This document shows positions 8,242 to 18,222 of a stretch of 27,660 bases of DNA, piece after piece. This DNA is from Chloromonas sp. AAM2 (lineage: Eukaryota > Chlorophyta > Chlorophyceae > Chlamydomonadales > Chlamydomonadaceae): the NCBI GenBank assembly GCA_004335635.1, contig QAXH01001182.1:1-27660 (forward strand), written 5' to 3'. A program made the position numbers and the translations under genes. The notes beneath the pieces are model-generated. The model was given only the letters and a program-made list of their open reading frames with translations, made no database searches and was not told the origin of the DNA. The first letter of the stretch is position 1. Every line of letters begins with the position of its first letter.

Positions 8242-11081
8242 ATGGCGCTCGATGCCGGCGTTCTGACACTTACTGTAGAATTTGCCCAGGTCGGTGTGAT
8301 GCTGCCTTCAAGCTGTGTTCATGCCAAGTCACTGAATGCCATCGGAGGCGCAGTTTGGCCCGCCATACGGCTTCTGGCCAGAACAGCTTGCGAGCCATTT
8401 ATTGTCCGTTGCTGCCTATCCAGCTGGAGCCCTGCACTGCGGAACATATGCGCACTGTCGTCTCCGTCTGAACGCAGGGCCTGAAGGACAAGGATTGGTT
8501 CGGCAAAATGGACCCCTACGCCATCATTACGGTGCGCCAACTTGCACACCCTTGATAGCCATCAGCGAAGCGCGGAGCAACACATCGCGCGCATGATGCC
8601 GCTCACAAGTATCTGATCACAGTGTCCGACGTAACCCGAGCCTTAACGTTTGTTTACCAACAAAACCTTCATGCGCTCGTTCATCCTCATGTGCAGATCG
8701 GCTCACAGACCTACCGGACCAAGACAGTCAATGGTGGTGGTGAGTGGCGGACCAGCCGTTGTTAAAACAAAGATGATCGCTTGGCTGACCCGGCCATGAC
8801 CTGATGATGAGAAGTATTTGAGGACTACGCTTCAAATCTCATTATGGCTGTTGTTTGGCAAGTTACTGGCTTGGATCGATGTGCATTGGGCTCAAGCAGT
8901 CATTAATGTTTTCCTTTGGTGTGCAGGTACAAACCCGGTCTTCAACGAAGCATTCAAATTCAATGTGAGAGTTGAAAGGATAAGTCAGCTGCGCCAAAAG
9001 GGCGGGCAATCGCCAAATGCATGCAGCACAGCAACTTTTGCGTTTTGCTGCATACACCAGGAGCGCATGTGCACTCCGGAAGAGCGACCTTCTTCGCACT
9101 TCACCCCTGGCCAAGCATCTAAAAATGACCTTCACACATGCATAGCTTCTAAGGATCTGCAGTGTCAAGAGTGCCGTCAGCAAACCCAAAGCCTGTCAGG
9201 TGCAGCCATCAACCCAGCCAATTGCTCGCGCCACACTTCCCTCCTGACCTAAGTATCACCCATAAGAAAAAAGAAGTTTGCCAGTTCTGTGACAATTCCT
9301 GTGAGATGGACAGTGACATGGTGGAGGTGTGCACCATTGATTTCGTGTGGCAATGCACCGTCTACCACAACACGCGATGTTCACCCCGCTGTTCACCCAA
9401 TGTGCGGTTCACACACACACACACATACACATGTTTTATTGACACACAATGGTTCCTGGCGGTAATACAGACCTATTCACACAAACTGTCCCAGAACTGT
9501 CAAACTTCTTTTTTTCGCAACGAATTTGCAGATCATCAATGAGAACGATTTCCACATCGTGCTCAAAGACGAGGACGTTACTAAGGATGAGCTCATCGGC
9601 AGTGGCCGTGGAGACTTGGCCAAGGTCCGCTCAAACAAAACAGACCGCATTCAAGTTCCGATGGGCAGCAAGAGCGGGTGAGTTCTCACCAGATGCCTGG
9701 AGTGCTATGGTCAGTGATGCAGGAGTTGTTGTTGTTGTTGCTGTTTACATGGCCTTGAGTCCGGGGAGGACTGATCGGCAGGGGCAAGAAGGGAAGGAAA
9801 AATGATACAGGAGCAGCAGAAGGCCCTTGTGCCATGGGCTTGCAGGCAACAGTCCTGCTCACTGCCGCACGCTGCTTGCACCGTGGGTCGGTCTCATCGC
9901 CACCCTCTCGCAGACATGTCGTGGTTGTGTGCATGCTTTGCAGCAAGCAACACGGTTTTGTGAGCGTCAGCTTGTCTTTCGCGCCCAACAACGCACCGGC
10001 ACACAATGGGCAGCAACCCCCTCAGCAGCACGCCCCACCTCCGCAGTACGGTAGGTCAGCAACAGACAACCGTATAATGTTGATGATAATGATGATAACC
10101 GGACCAGCACACACGCTGCTGGGCTGTCGCTGCCAGGTTTCTTTACCCGTACAACACCGTGAATGGCTGAGTGTATTGTAATAGTTGCGGCAAGTGCTTG
10201 TGGGTGTGGCACAGCCATGCCACTCCAATCAGGGTTATGCAAGGGCCGTGCTTGTGAGGAAGAGGGGTTGACAAGTCATGTGCGCGCCTGCTGATCCTGC
10301 ATGACTTGAGATCACAATCCTGCATGATTTGAATAGGTTATCTGCATGACTTGAAAAAGTGATCCATTCTTCAAAGAATCAACGGTTTGGGATGTGAGAC
10401 TTGTGCTGGGGAGTGATCGTGCCTACCCATCTCGTACATGCCTTGAACCTGGTACTCTGTCTGCCTGCAGGCGCGCCCGCACCCTATGCTTACCCGCCTC
10501 CCGGTGCCCACGGTTATGCCCCCCCCTACGCCCCTCCTCCCCNNNNNNNNNNNNNNNNNNNGCACGACCACCCGCCATACCCCTACCCACAAGCAGGTGT
10601 GTTCATGGCCCGCACCGCAGTGCCATCATCAATCACTCTAGACGTCATGTAATCGATTCGAGTTCTATCAATTGATCCAGCACAGCCCAGTGACACAAGC
10701 AGTTACTGACACCCGGTTCCTGAGTAACGTCCATCGTTTGTCTTTGCTAGGGCGCATGCTAATAAGTGCCCGTGACCAGGGTCATTGCACACCTGTGATG
10801 ACGCCTCGCTGGGTGCCCTCTGTCGTCCTACCACAGTGTTCACACCTGCCTGCCCTGCCCAGCGGACTCCAACGCCTCTGTTTTGATCCGAAGTATGCAA
10901 GCTCTTTGTCACCATCACAGTTTGTTACGGCAGAGCATTGCACTGGTTCAAGTGGTTCCCTCGTCCTTCCCGATGTCATGCAGGAGCTCCTCAGTACCCA
11001 TCTCCTCAGCACCCCCCTGCCCAGTACCCCCCTGGGCAGTACGCACCCCAGCCCCACTACCCACCGCAGCCATACCGTTGA
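8242..11081 (+). CDS. C2-domain protein with Pro/Tyr-rich tail (SRC2-like), eight exons
   Basis: Exons: 8242-8289, 8478-8531, 8697-8739, 8927-8964, 9532-9677, 9944-10050, 10471-10596, 10984-11081; every junction keeps the frame, giving about 219 residues. The C2 domain spans about residues 5-125: GVLTLTVEFAQ, GLKDKDWFGKMDPYAIIT, GSQTYRTK, GTNPVFNEAFKFN, LKDEDVTKDELIG and GFVSVSLSFAP. Asp22, Asp28, Asp74 and Asp76 lie where C2 domains bind Ca2+, so Ca2+-dependent membrane binding is likely. The tail is Pro/Tyr/Gln/His-rich (YAYPPPGAHGYAPPY, HPPAQYPPGQYAPQ, HYPPQPYR), as in plant SRC2-type C2 proteins. Exon 7 contains 19 Ns (10543-10561), so some tail residues are unknown, although the frame holds across the gap. 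The role is probably membrane-associated or stress signalling; the exact function is not readable from sequence. Confidence 0.88.
9267..9515. mobile_element. MITE-like element B inside C2 intron 4
   Basis: The left arm 9267-9305 (A-run, GAAGTTTGCCAGTTCTGTGACA) and right arm 9479-9515 (TGTCCCAGAACTGTCAAAC then CTTCTTTTTTT) are inverted copies of about 35 nt with a few mismatches. The interior contains an (AC)n run at 9411-9430 and no coding frame. It lies wholly in the 567-nt intron 4 (8965-9531). The terminal T-run ends 16 nt before the exon 5 acceptor junction. Confidence 0.7.
10294..10354. repeat. Three 23-nt tandem units in C2 intron 6
   Basis: ATCCTGCATGACTTGA at 10294, ATCCTGCATGATTTGA at 10317 and ATCTGCATGACTTGA at 10340 are spaced exactly 23 nt apart. 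An inverted CAAGTCATG lies just upstream at about 10272. Confidence 0.75.
10543..10561. other. Assembly gap (19 Ns) inside C2 exon 7
   Basis: The gap interrupts the Pro/Tyr-rich coding repeat directly after YAPPYAPPP and before HDHPPYPYPQA. The reading frame is continuous if the gap is counted as exactly 19 nt. Low-complexity CCN-rich sequence probably caused the break. Confidence 0.95.
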
Positions 11082-11143
11082 GCCAGTGACTCGGCCCCTT
11101 AACAGCTATTGAATTTAGATGAGACCGGGACCACGTCATGCTT

Positions 11144-11184
11144 CCAGCAGAAACCCAATCCACACCCAGCAGAAACCCAATCCA
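11144..11184 (+). repeat. Direct repeat, two 19-nt copies
   Basis: CCAGCAGAAACCCAATCCA occurs at 11144-11162 and again at 11166-11184, separated by three bases, about 60 nt past the C2 stop codon. Confidence 0.85.
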
Positions 11185-11578
11185 TGAGGTCCTGTCCACA
11201 CGCAAGAAGGAATTGAATGTTAAATGTTAAATGTTTAAATGTATTAGCTCAGCTGTTCATTAACCTTCCTCTTCACAGGCCGTCCAAATGCAGTGAATAC
11301 GTTGGACCTCCCTTCGGATGATAGTTCTCATGGTGATAGCTCAGGCTGCATTGGACAAGATTGGTTGTGTTGGTTGGAAACTGTGAGTCCTGTCAGGTGG
11401 GACAGGACCCGGAAACTGTTCGGATATGCCTTTCATGTTGGTGGCAGCAGAAGGATGCAGCTTCAGGGTCTGACCCAGATTCGCTCCGTGCCTGAGGCTG
11501 ACATAACGCGGTTGTGAGCTTGCGTGCGCTCAGAACTGCCTTGTGCTGTGAAGATAGTAAAAAAAAAAAACAAGGTGT

Positions 11579-11709
11579 CAGTTCTGGGACAATTCCTGTG
11601 GACTGACACTGGGGTCGGTGCTGTTATGTGTGAGTTCAGTCTCACCTGGTTTCCACTTTAAAGAACACCCAATGGAAAAGGATACCACACAGGAATTGTC
11701 CCAGAACTG
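11579..11709. mobile_element. MITE-like element C, perfect 22-nt inverted ends
   Basis: Arms 11579-11600 and 11688-11709 are perfect inverted complements (core GTTCTGGGACAATTCC). The right side extends outward to GGCAAACTTCTTTTT, matching the outer ends of elements A and B. On the left, an A-run (11559-11570) replaces the expected outer part, so that end looks eroded. About 87 nt separate the arms and there is no coding potential. Confidence 0.7.
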
Positions 11710-11961
11710 GCAAACTTCTTTTTCCCCCGATGAAAACGTTGTGTTCGATGAAAACCTGTCCTTAATAGGTACAAAAGCACCAACGTGGATTTGTAACGCC
11801 TGGGACCATGGAAAGACTACTCCTTACTCACCCACCTGTTCCTTGCTGACCCAAGTGTTTCATGCAGGCTTGTTACCTTATGGGCTAACCCTAATCCTAA
11901 CCCTTAGAATTCGTTTGAGTTGACCCTTCGTATGAGTTGACCCTAATCCTGGAGTCCCCTC

Positions 11962-11999
11962 GGCAGGCCTAGAGAGCCTGCGAAATGGTTTTCAAAAAC
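11962..11999. repeat. Hairpin module related to 8043-8087
   Basis: GCAGGC..GCCTGC forms a stem (GGCAGGCCTAGAGAGCCTGC), followed by AAATGGTTTTC. It shares GGCAGGCCT, GAGC and GGTTTTC in order with 8043-8087. Just downstream, CGCAGGGCGAAG (12023-12034) is the exact reverse complement of 8127-8138. Confidence 0.45.
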
Positions 12000-12427
12000 A
12001 CGCACTACTGCGGAAGGGATGCCGCAGGGCGAAGGTTGGCTGTAGCTGTTGAAGGTTTGCTGTGTGCAGACATGGCGTGCGAGTTCAAGCAGAACTCGTT
12101 CAATGCGAGCAACATCATTCAGGTCTCACACGCACAATGAGATCGCACAAGGCTGCCGGATTGAGAGGAAGGTTGGCTGCTTGCATCGGATATCCCGGCA
12201 CACACAGCCTTGCCAGACAATCAAACTGCTAGGAGATGTTTCAGTAGGCCATGACCCTTCCGTCGCTGTCCGTATTGTGCGGCATTGCCGATATCGCATC
12301 ACACAATCGGGTGGTGGCGTGTGCCCTTCGTGCGGTGGTGGCGTTTCTGCTGCTTCGTTTGACATAGTGGGTCCATCGAGTCACTCGCTGTTTACCAGGT
12401 CCTACATTGGTCCCATTGCAGTTGTTG

Positions 12428-12462
12428 GAAACTGGCCCAGAACTGGCAAACTTCCTTTTTCT
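12428..12462 (-). repeat. Solo terminal arm of the MITE-like family
   Basis: Reads GGAAACTGGCCCAGAACTGG then CAAACTTCCTTTTTC, matching the right-hand arms of elements A-C. I found no inverted partner within about 1 kb, so this is probably a truncated copy. Confidence 0.55.
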
Positions 12463-12676
12463 TTTCGCACGGCAACTCACATACAAGTCGGCTTTGCGGC
12501 CTCTGGGTTGGGTTATTTTCAACGCATGAAAATAACTACTTACACCAAATACAGTGCTTGCACGGGTGCTGGAGGGCGTCAGCACATGCAATCCGCCAGA
12601 AACGGCTTGTCTGGCTCGCCTGGACGTTGTGTTTGGGTTGTATGTCAAGTGCTTCATAAAACGTAGCCAATGAGCA

Positions 12677-15600
12677 ATGGATGCCCTCAGCGACGATGTT
12701 GACTTGGCCTCTTTGCTTGTGGACCTGTTCCAAGACACACCACTGGACTGCCCGGTAAATGCATCTGGGCACCTCAGTTTTGCTCACAATGGTCAGTTGC
12801 CCCCATCGATCCTTGACCCAGTCTGTCATCCAGAGCTACAAATCAGTCCGGACCCAGCCCAAGCCTCTGTGGTCAACAACCCTGCCGTAAGCATCATCCG
12901 TTCCAACGGATCCAGCATCGCCCATGATAGCATGCATGCCGGGGCCACACCAGCTCAAGTGGTGCCACTGCAGTCGCCAGGCCCGAGCATTTCAACTGCT
13001 GTATCTGAATCTGCCCCGCCAGCTAATGCTAGGCAGCGTAAGAAGCGTCAGAGCGCTTCAGTCACTCAACAGCACATGGCAGCATTGGAACAGGAGATAC
13101 AGGAGAAAGAGGTGCTGGCAAGAAATTTGGCCATGAACAACACCTGGCTGAATGCACGCACTCAAATGATGGAGCAGGTAAGCGTGTGCTTGGCAGGGAT
13201 TTGCATGGAAGGAGGCACAAGGGCGTTGAATTGTACACAGTGGTACCTCTCTTTCAGCCACGTTATCATTGACGAAGAGGGGGTTTCAAGGTTCTGATGC
13301 TGTGCGCTTAAAAGCAGCAGCTGTCTGCTGGCAATTGGAGTCTGGGCAGGCAGGAGAGTGTCGAAACTGGGTCAAGTTTTCGTGTCCAGGGGCTGGTGCA
13401 CGTGTGCGTGCAAGTGCAGATCATTGCCAATCGCGACAGCCAGATGGTGAGGCTGCAATGGGTGCAGCAGGGGCTCAGGGACTTCAATCCCTTTGAGGGT
13501 TTCAGATCAACCGTAGAGGTGCGGCCGTTCCGGGATGCACTGTGGACCGACATATGATGAGCATAGTTCGCCTCGGACACTCTCGTCCTTGCCTCACACC
13601 TGTGGCTTGCTCTTCACTGCATCTTATTGCCAGTGGGCGCAGCTGACCAGGTTGATCCAACCCACTGCATCTCACTGACCACGTGTTGAAAAGCACACTA
13701 TCTGCAGACAAGCTTGATTGATTTGAACAGTGGTCCATTCATTCCACTGCAGCACTGCTACCTGACTGCCGAACTGACGTGCTGTGAATCCAGGCACATC
13801 ACTACTCATGATGTTTGCGTCGTTTGACCACTCATCGATACTCCGAGAGATGCTAGAGCGTCTCACGCCAGGCACGCATGCGTTCACCGTCGTCCTTTGT
13901 GTGCATTGCCTCTTAGGAGATGCGCAACAGCAGCCCCAGTGCCGTTTCTCACAAGATCTTGGAGGTGATGGGTTCTCTGGCCATGAGTCTGGCGGCGTTG
14001 CAGCCCCTGCTGCAATCCAACCCTCATTTGTTTACGGAGTCCGACCATGCATGGGACAGCAGGCAGGCCGTGGCTGCGCCCCCAGCCCCTGATGTCTGGA
14101 GCAGCCCGCTCCAGGCCTGCCCCTGCACGCCCCTGCCCCCATTGGTGGACACTACACATGCGCACCTCCTGCCCAACCTACAGACATTGGTGAGCGAAAC
14201 CTTCAGTCTAAAGACTGCTCAGTTTTGTACAAAAGCACAGAACCCTTAAGTGTTTCAACGTTCATGTGATTGTTGGGAGAACCGTTGGTTGCCCCACACC
14301 TCCCACCCGGACCTGCGTTTGACCCTGGAACCTGCTGGTACGCCACCGGCTGCGCTAGAGACAAGGGTGACATACCTAGAAGGACTGGATCAGTCTGGTT
14401 TTCATTTCCCGGCTGGGCGAACCATGGCAGTTCCGGCTATATGAACAAACGGTGTCACATGATAGCCAACAGGCAGTCCCATGGCGGCTTGGTTACTGCT
14501 GTGCAGGCTTTCGCCCGGCCTGCCGATCGTTACAGCACGTGATGCATGTGTGCCAAGCACGTTGCCTTTACCCGCCTCTTTGCCTTCAGGTTGATACGGT
14601 CCAGAAGATGTGCACCTCCTGGAGGTTCCTGTTCAGCATGCACCCGCGGCTGCTCCTGGCGGGCCACGTGCGGTTGCAGGCGCTACAAGACAGTGAGGCC
14701 ACGTGGGACACGTTATCCAGTAGTGTGCAGGAGCTGAGTGAGGCGGCGGCCAGTCTGGGGCTGCAGGGGCAGCTGCCGGTGATGGCACCCGAGGTGAGAA
14801 ATGTCGTGAATATAAACAAGGAAATATAAAAGTGAATCTATACATAAACAGTGAAAGATAGTGAACGGGTGAACGAATAAATAAATGTAAGTGGCGCCCA
14901 AACAAGTGGCGAATAATCGACGAATAATGAACATTGAATAAAATCAGTGAACAATTCTATAATTTTCCAAGTAAAGTGAATCAATCAATGATTAAACATA
15001 TCTCTACAGTGGCAGGGCTCTCACGTGCCATGTGGTGCCATGTGATGCTGCATGTGGACAGCCAGGGGTAACAGGTTGTAAAACCAGACCGCTGAGCTGA
15101 GTGGCTGGTCTCCAGTCTCTGGTATGTATCATATTGGTGGTGGTGCTAATTCCATTGGCGCCACCCGCCTGATTTTCCATGTGCTCTATGTGCCCTCCCC
15201 TTCACGTCCAATCGTGCAACCTGGTACTCCCGCCTGCATTGGCTATTTGGTGCTGATTCTGACTCCACTTAGCCGCTGCTGCTGCCTGCCTGGCAACCCC
15301 CTGTGCTGCCGCCTGAACAATTGCAGGTCCAGTGGCGTCAGCTCGTGTCGAGCCTGCACCTGTCCGACCAGCAGCGTCTGCAGGCGGCCGTGCTCTGGGA
15401 CTTGATCAGCGGGGCACGCAGGGCGGTCCAGCAGCAGCGCACGCAGATAGCACTAGCCATGGCGAACCTGCTGCCAGACACCCCACGTGACAAAGGCATC
15501 AGAAACGGCTCCGTAACAGGTAGTGAGGGCTCGAGAAGCGACCCAAGCAGACACAGCAGTGGCACCCTCAGGCCAGCGGCAGGCATGCTCGGTGCAGCGC

Positions 15601-16866
15601 AGCAGCACGTGGCTTTGTCACAAGGGTTGCAGAAGGGGGCCGGAAGTGACATGACAGCTAGTAGGGTTGGTGACATGAAGGGGGGCAGCGAAAGGCCTAG
15701 TGTCAGTGAGCCGCTTGAGGGTCGAGTGCGGGCGGTGGTGTGGAAGGACGCAGCTGCTCTGCAACGGGAGGCGATACTGATGGACAAACTGCAGGAGACG
15801 GTTTGCAAAGAGCGGTGAGTGTGGGTGGGTGTGGTCTTGAGGATGTTGGTGCCGGCAGCAATATATTCACGCATTGACTACGTTGCTGCATTGGTAGTGT
15901 GACATTCAACGCCACACTGGAGAGCTCAGTGTCCATGCCACTCCTGGAACATGCATTTACTGCTGTTGCTGGTAGGCTGCCGTCCAGCTTGTGTAGGCTC
16001 AACCCCCATGCAAGGTTGAAGGTCCAGGTACACACATCAGTGGTAGTGCGTAGTTTGGGGCAAATGAGCCGATGACTTGGGGTCCTTGGAGTGAATGATG
16101 TTACTGTCGTCTGATTGTATGCAGATGCCTGATCCTGATTGCTGCGGAGACCTTGTTCAAGAATATCTTGTCAACGGTGCAGTGCGCCGTGACTCAGGTC
16201 TCATGCTACCCCTACATGCTCGATCCCCTGGTGGGTGGCAGCAGGGAGTCACGGGATGTGGGCTGGGACCAAGGAATCAGGACGAAATGCAACCAGCCAA
16301 CAAACCACCATACGAGGGAAGCTCGTACTAGCCCTGCTCGTTGCATTGGTGCAAGGCGCATCAGAAGGGACACAAAAACAGCCACACAGTCCGACAGAAG
16401 CAAAAAGAAGGACCAGCAGAGTTGCTCAGCAGTGCACAAAGGACGCTTAGTACATCATAACATAGTGCTTGGGAACAGTCGACTAGACCGACAAACCTGG
16501 AAAACACACTTGATACAGGACAGCTGCGCTCACGTGCCTAGGGTTAGGGTTGCCACGCACTTTGCAATGCAAGGAGGGCAGTTGGACTGTTCCATTCTGT
16601 GATGGCGATAGTAACGATAGTAACAGGCAGTCACAGCAGCCAGTCCGCTCTCATACTCGAATGAGCTAATACTACTGCATGTGGCCCATGCTGGTGCAGT
16701 AGTGCTGCTTACAGTGTCACGCACAGACGGAGGCCAGGTACAGCGTTTGTTGTGTGGTTGCTTGCAGGCCACGCTTCACGCTGCAGCTGTGGAGTTCCAG
16801 CCTGACGTGTTGGAGCGGCTCCTGGCAGCCAGGGCTAGGGGTGAGCTGGGCAGACAGCTCAGCTGA
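12677..16866 (+). CDS. Coiled-coil, bZIP-like putative transcription regulator, seven exons
   Basis: Exons: 12677-13177, 13420-13518, 13917-14189, 14590-14793, 15327-15814, 16125-16197, 16768-16866, about 578 residues; all junctions are phase-consistent. Residues 1-117 are acidic to Ser/Pro-rich. Residues 118-125 are basic (ARQRKKRQ). Residues 136 to about 185 form a heptad-like coil (AALEQEIQEKEVLARNLAMN, then MMEQ joined to IIANRDSQM). The second half is helical, e.g. QWRQLVSSLHLSDQQRLQAA at about 361. This layout resembles a chlorophyte set of bZIP-like proteins I recall only in outline. The spacing between the basic patch and the coil is longer than in canonical bZIP, and the Asn-x7-Arg signature is not clear, so DNA binding is inference. 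The end of exon 2 is the least certain junction (alternative donor at 13447). The start MDALSDD follows an in-frame TGA just upstream. Confidence 0.7.
14800..15010. other. AT-rich block in intron 4 of the coiled-coil gene
   Basis: This roughly 200-nt stretch is strikingly A/T-rich compared with its surroundings and carries repeated AGTGAA and GAATAAT motifs. It includes TGGCGCCCAAACAAGTGGC at about 14892, which resembles a tRNA-Lys primer-binding site of LTR elements. No LTR ends or coding frame were recognised. An inserted fragment of foreign composition is possible. Confidence 0.4.
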
Positions 16867-17880
16867 CCACCTGGGCTCCTTCAGAACTCAGGCAACTACT
16901 TGAAAGCCACGTGTGACACGGTGTAGGCACGATCAAGTTCTTGACTGCCTTATATGTATGGGATGTGATTTGAACTTCAGTCGTGCAATCATGCAACCGT
17001 CCGTACGTTTAATTCATTTGACTTCAATAAGAACCGTCCAATCTGCGAGGGTCTTCAAGAAGCTCAAACTCACTTCAAGGGTGCCTGATAATTGAGAAGA
17101 TTTGTTGTATCAGTTGACCAGCTCAGTCATTGCAGCATGCCCACGTCGAGGCAAGAGTTTATTTTGGAAGAACCGTGTATGCACGTAAGCCGTGCAGTTA
17201 TGCTTTGCCTATCCTGCACCATCTGGGTTGTTGGCCTTGGATAACAAGCGCAGGGTAGGAGCGCGTACGATGCCGTGTAGTATCAGGCCATTGGCCATGG
17301 TGCTCAATCACAGTGCCACATCAATCACCATGGTTCAGCCGCAGGGTTTGCGATCAGCATGCCTCTGTGAGCCTGCTGGCGTGCAGGGCGTGTTGTACGC
17401 AATGTTACAGTAATCTCACGCCAGTAGACATGCTCCTATATCAGAACCCAGTAATCGCGTGGCAGCCCTTGTATGTGCAGCCACTGTCAGCACTGTTGGT
17501 GTGCGCAGCTAGCCACAAAGCCCCTTGCTGCTTGTTTCACTTTTATTGTTGGGCAAGCAGTGGGAAGCACCCAGCCACGCATTGTTTGAGACCATGTGAT
17601 CCACCAGCCGTTGGCGGCCAACAACACCGACAACCCAAATGCGCATGTCTTGCCCAGCCAGTATACCAGCCTGACAGCACAGTGCAACTCAAGGCTTCAA
17701 GACATTACGTGAATTTGGCGATGCTGTGACTGTTTGGTGTCCGGCACTAGCACGCATGTTTTGAACTTTGTAGCACGCATGCGATGTATGTCAGTCACAT
17801 CCGGGCGACGCCTGCTTAACATGTTGACATGTCGCTCAAGCGCCCTTTAATTACGCCATATGATCGTCCAGGCGTCATCC

Positions 17881-17919
17881 CATGCTGTCCATCACCTGAC
17901 TCGGGAGTTTGACAGCATG
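17881..17919. other. Hairpin, 9-bp stem
   Basis: CATGCTGTC (17881-17889) and GACAGCATG (17911-17919) are perfect inverted complements around a 21-nt loop. No T-run or gene end follows, so I assign no function. Confidence 0.5.
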
Positions 17920-18067
17920 ACAACTATGCAAACCCGCACCGTCCATCAGCACACCACAAATGACTCCGTGGTGGCACACTCGCACAATGCATAAAACCTA
18001 ACGAAGTGTGTGGTAAGGATAGTACCTCGAGGGGTTGTCCACCACCATTGCTATCCAGGTGTGTCGC

Positions 18068-18110
18068 AATCCCCTTCACTTGTAGGTTGCACGGGTTGGA
18101 ATCCCTTCCC
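18068..18110 (+). repeat. Dispersed repeat core with B-box-like end
   Basis: CAATCCCCTTCACTTGTAGG then GCACGGGTTGGAATCCC. The first part matches 318-360 and 7050-7085. GGGTTGGAATCCC is one base off a pol III B-box consensus (GGTTCGANNCC). This is the best-preserved B-box-like end of the family in the window. Confidence 0.5.
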
Positions 18111-18185
18111 TCAAGTGAGACACACCACTTGTAAGATATGTAAGATGCACCACGTGAAGCCACACACTCTTCATGGGGCCACATA

Positions 18186-18222
18186 GAACTGTCCCGTAAC
18201 TGGCAAACTTTTTCTTTCTTGA
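18186..18222 (-). repeat. Solo terminal arm of the MITE-like family
   Basis: GAACTGTCCCGTAACTGGC followed by AAACTTTTTCTTTCTT matches the right arms of elements A-C with one substitution in the core. No inverted partner is visible nearby. Confidence 0.55.

Larger units (their letters stand above)
11082..12676. other. Intergenic region between the C2 and coiled-coil genes
   Basis: Contains the C2 3' end, a 19-nt direct repeat (11144-11162 and 11166-11184, period 22), an ATGTTAAATGTT-type AT stretch near 11215-11245, element C (11579-11709), a short telomere-like CCCTAA patch (11885-11905), a hairpin module (11962-11999) and a solo element arm (12428). A 17-codon ATG frame at 12072-12122 followed by GTCTCAC looks like a mini-exon but has no partner I can find. 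No gene is called. Confidence 0.5.
16867..18183. other. Intergenic region, no gene seen
   Basis: Follows the coiled-coil gene stop. The open frames (e.g. 17192-17413, 17313-17729) show no family resemblance. It contains a 9-bp hairpin CATGCTGTC/GACAGCATG (17881-17919) and a dispersed repeat at 18068-18110. Confidence 0.5.

Noticed and set aside
11293..11517. Extra C2-gene exon after an acceptor-like TTCACAG near 11279
   Set aside because: The C2 protein already ends cleanly in HYPPQPYR and TGA at 11081; the frame here has no Pro/Tyr repeat and no family match.
12049..12666. 205-codon plus-strand open frame upstream of the coiled-coil gene
   Set aside because: It runs through a hairpin flank and a solo transposon arm, has no domain, and its composition is that of noncoding sequence. 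The nearby MACEFKQNSF mini-exon candidate has no partner exon.
14892..14910. LTR retrotransposon inferred from the primer-binding-site-like motif alone
   Set aside because: No LTR ends, polypurine tract or coding frame; kept only as a low-interest observation.
17192..17729. Overlapping open frames of 73 and 138 codons
   Set aside because: No family resemblance, no splice sites of note, and Cys/Gln-rich translations typical of noncoding sequence here.
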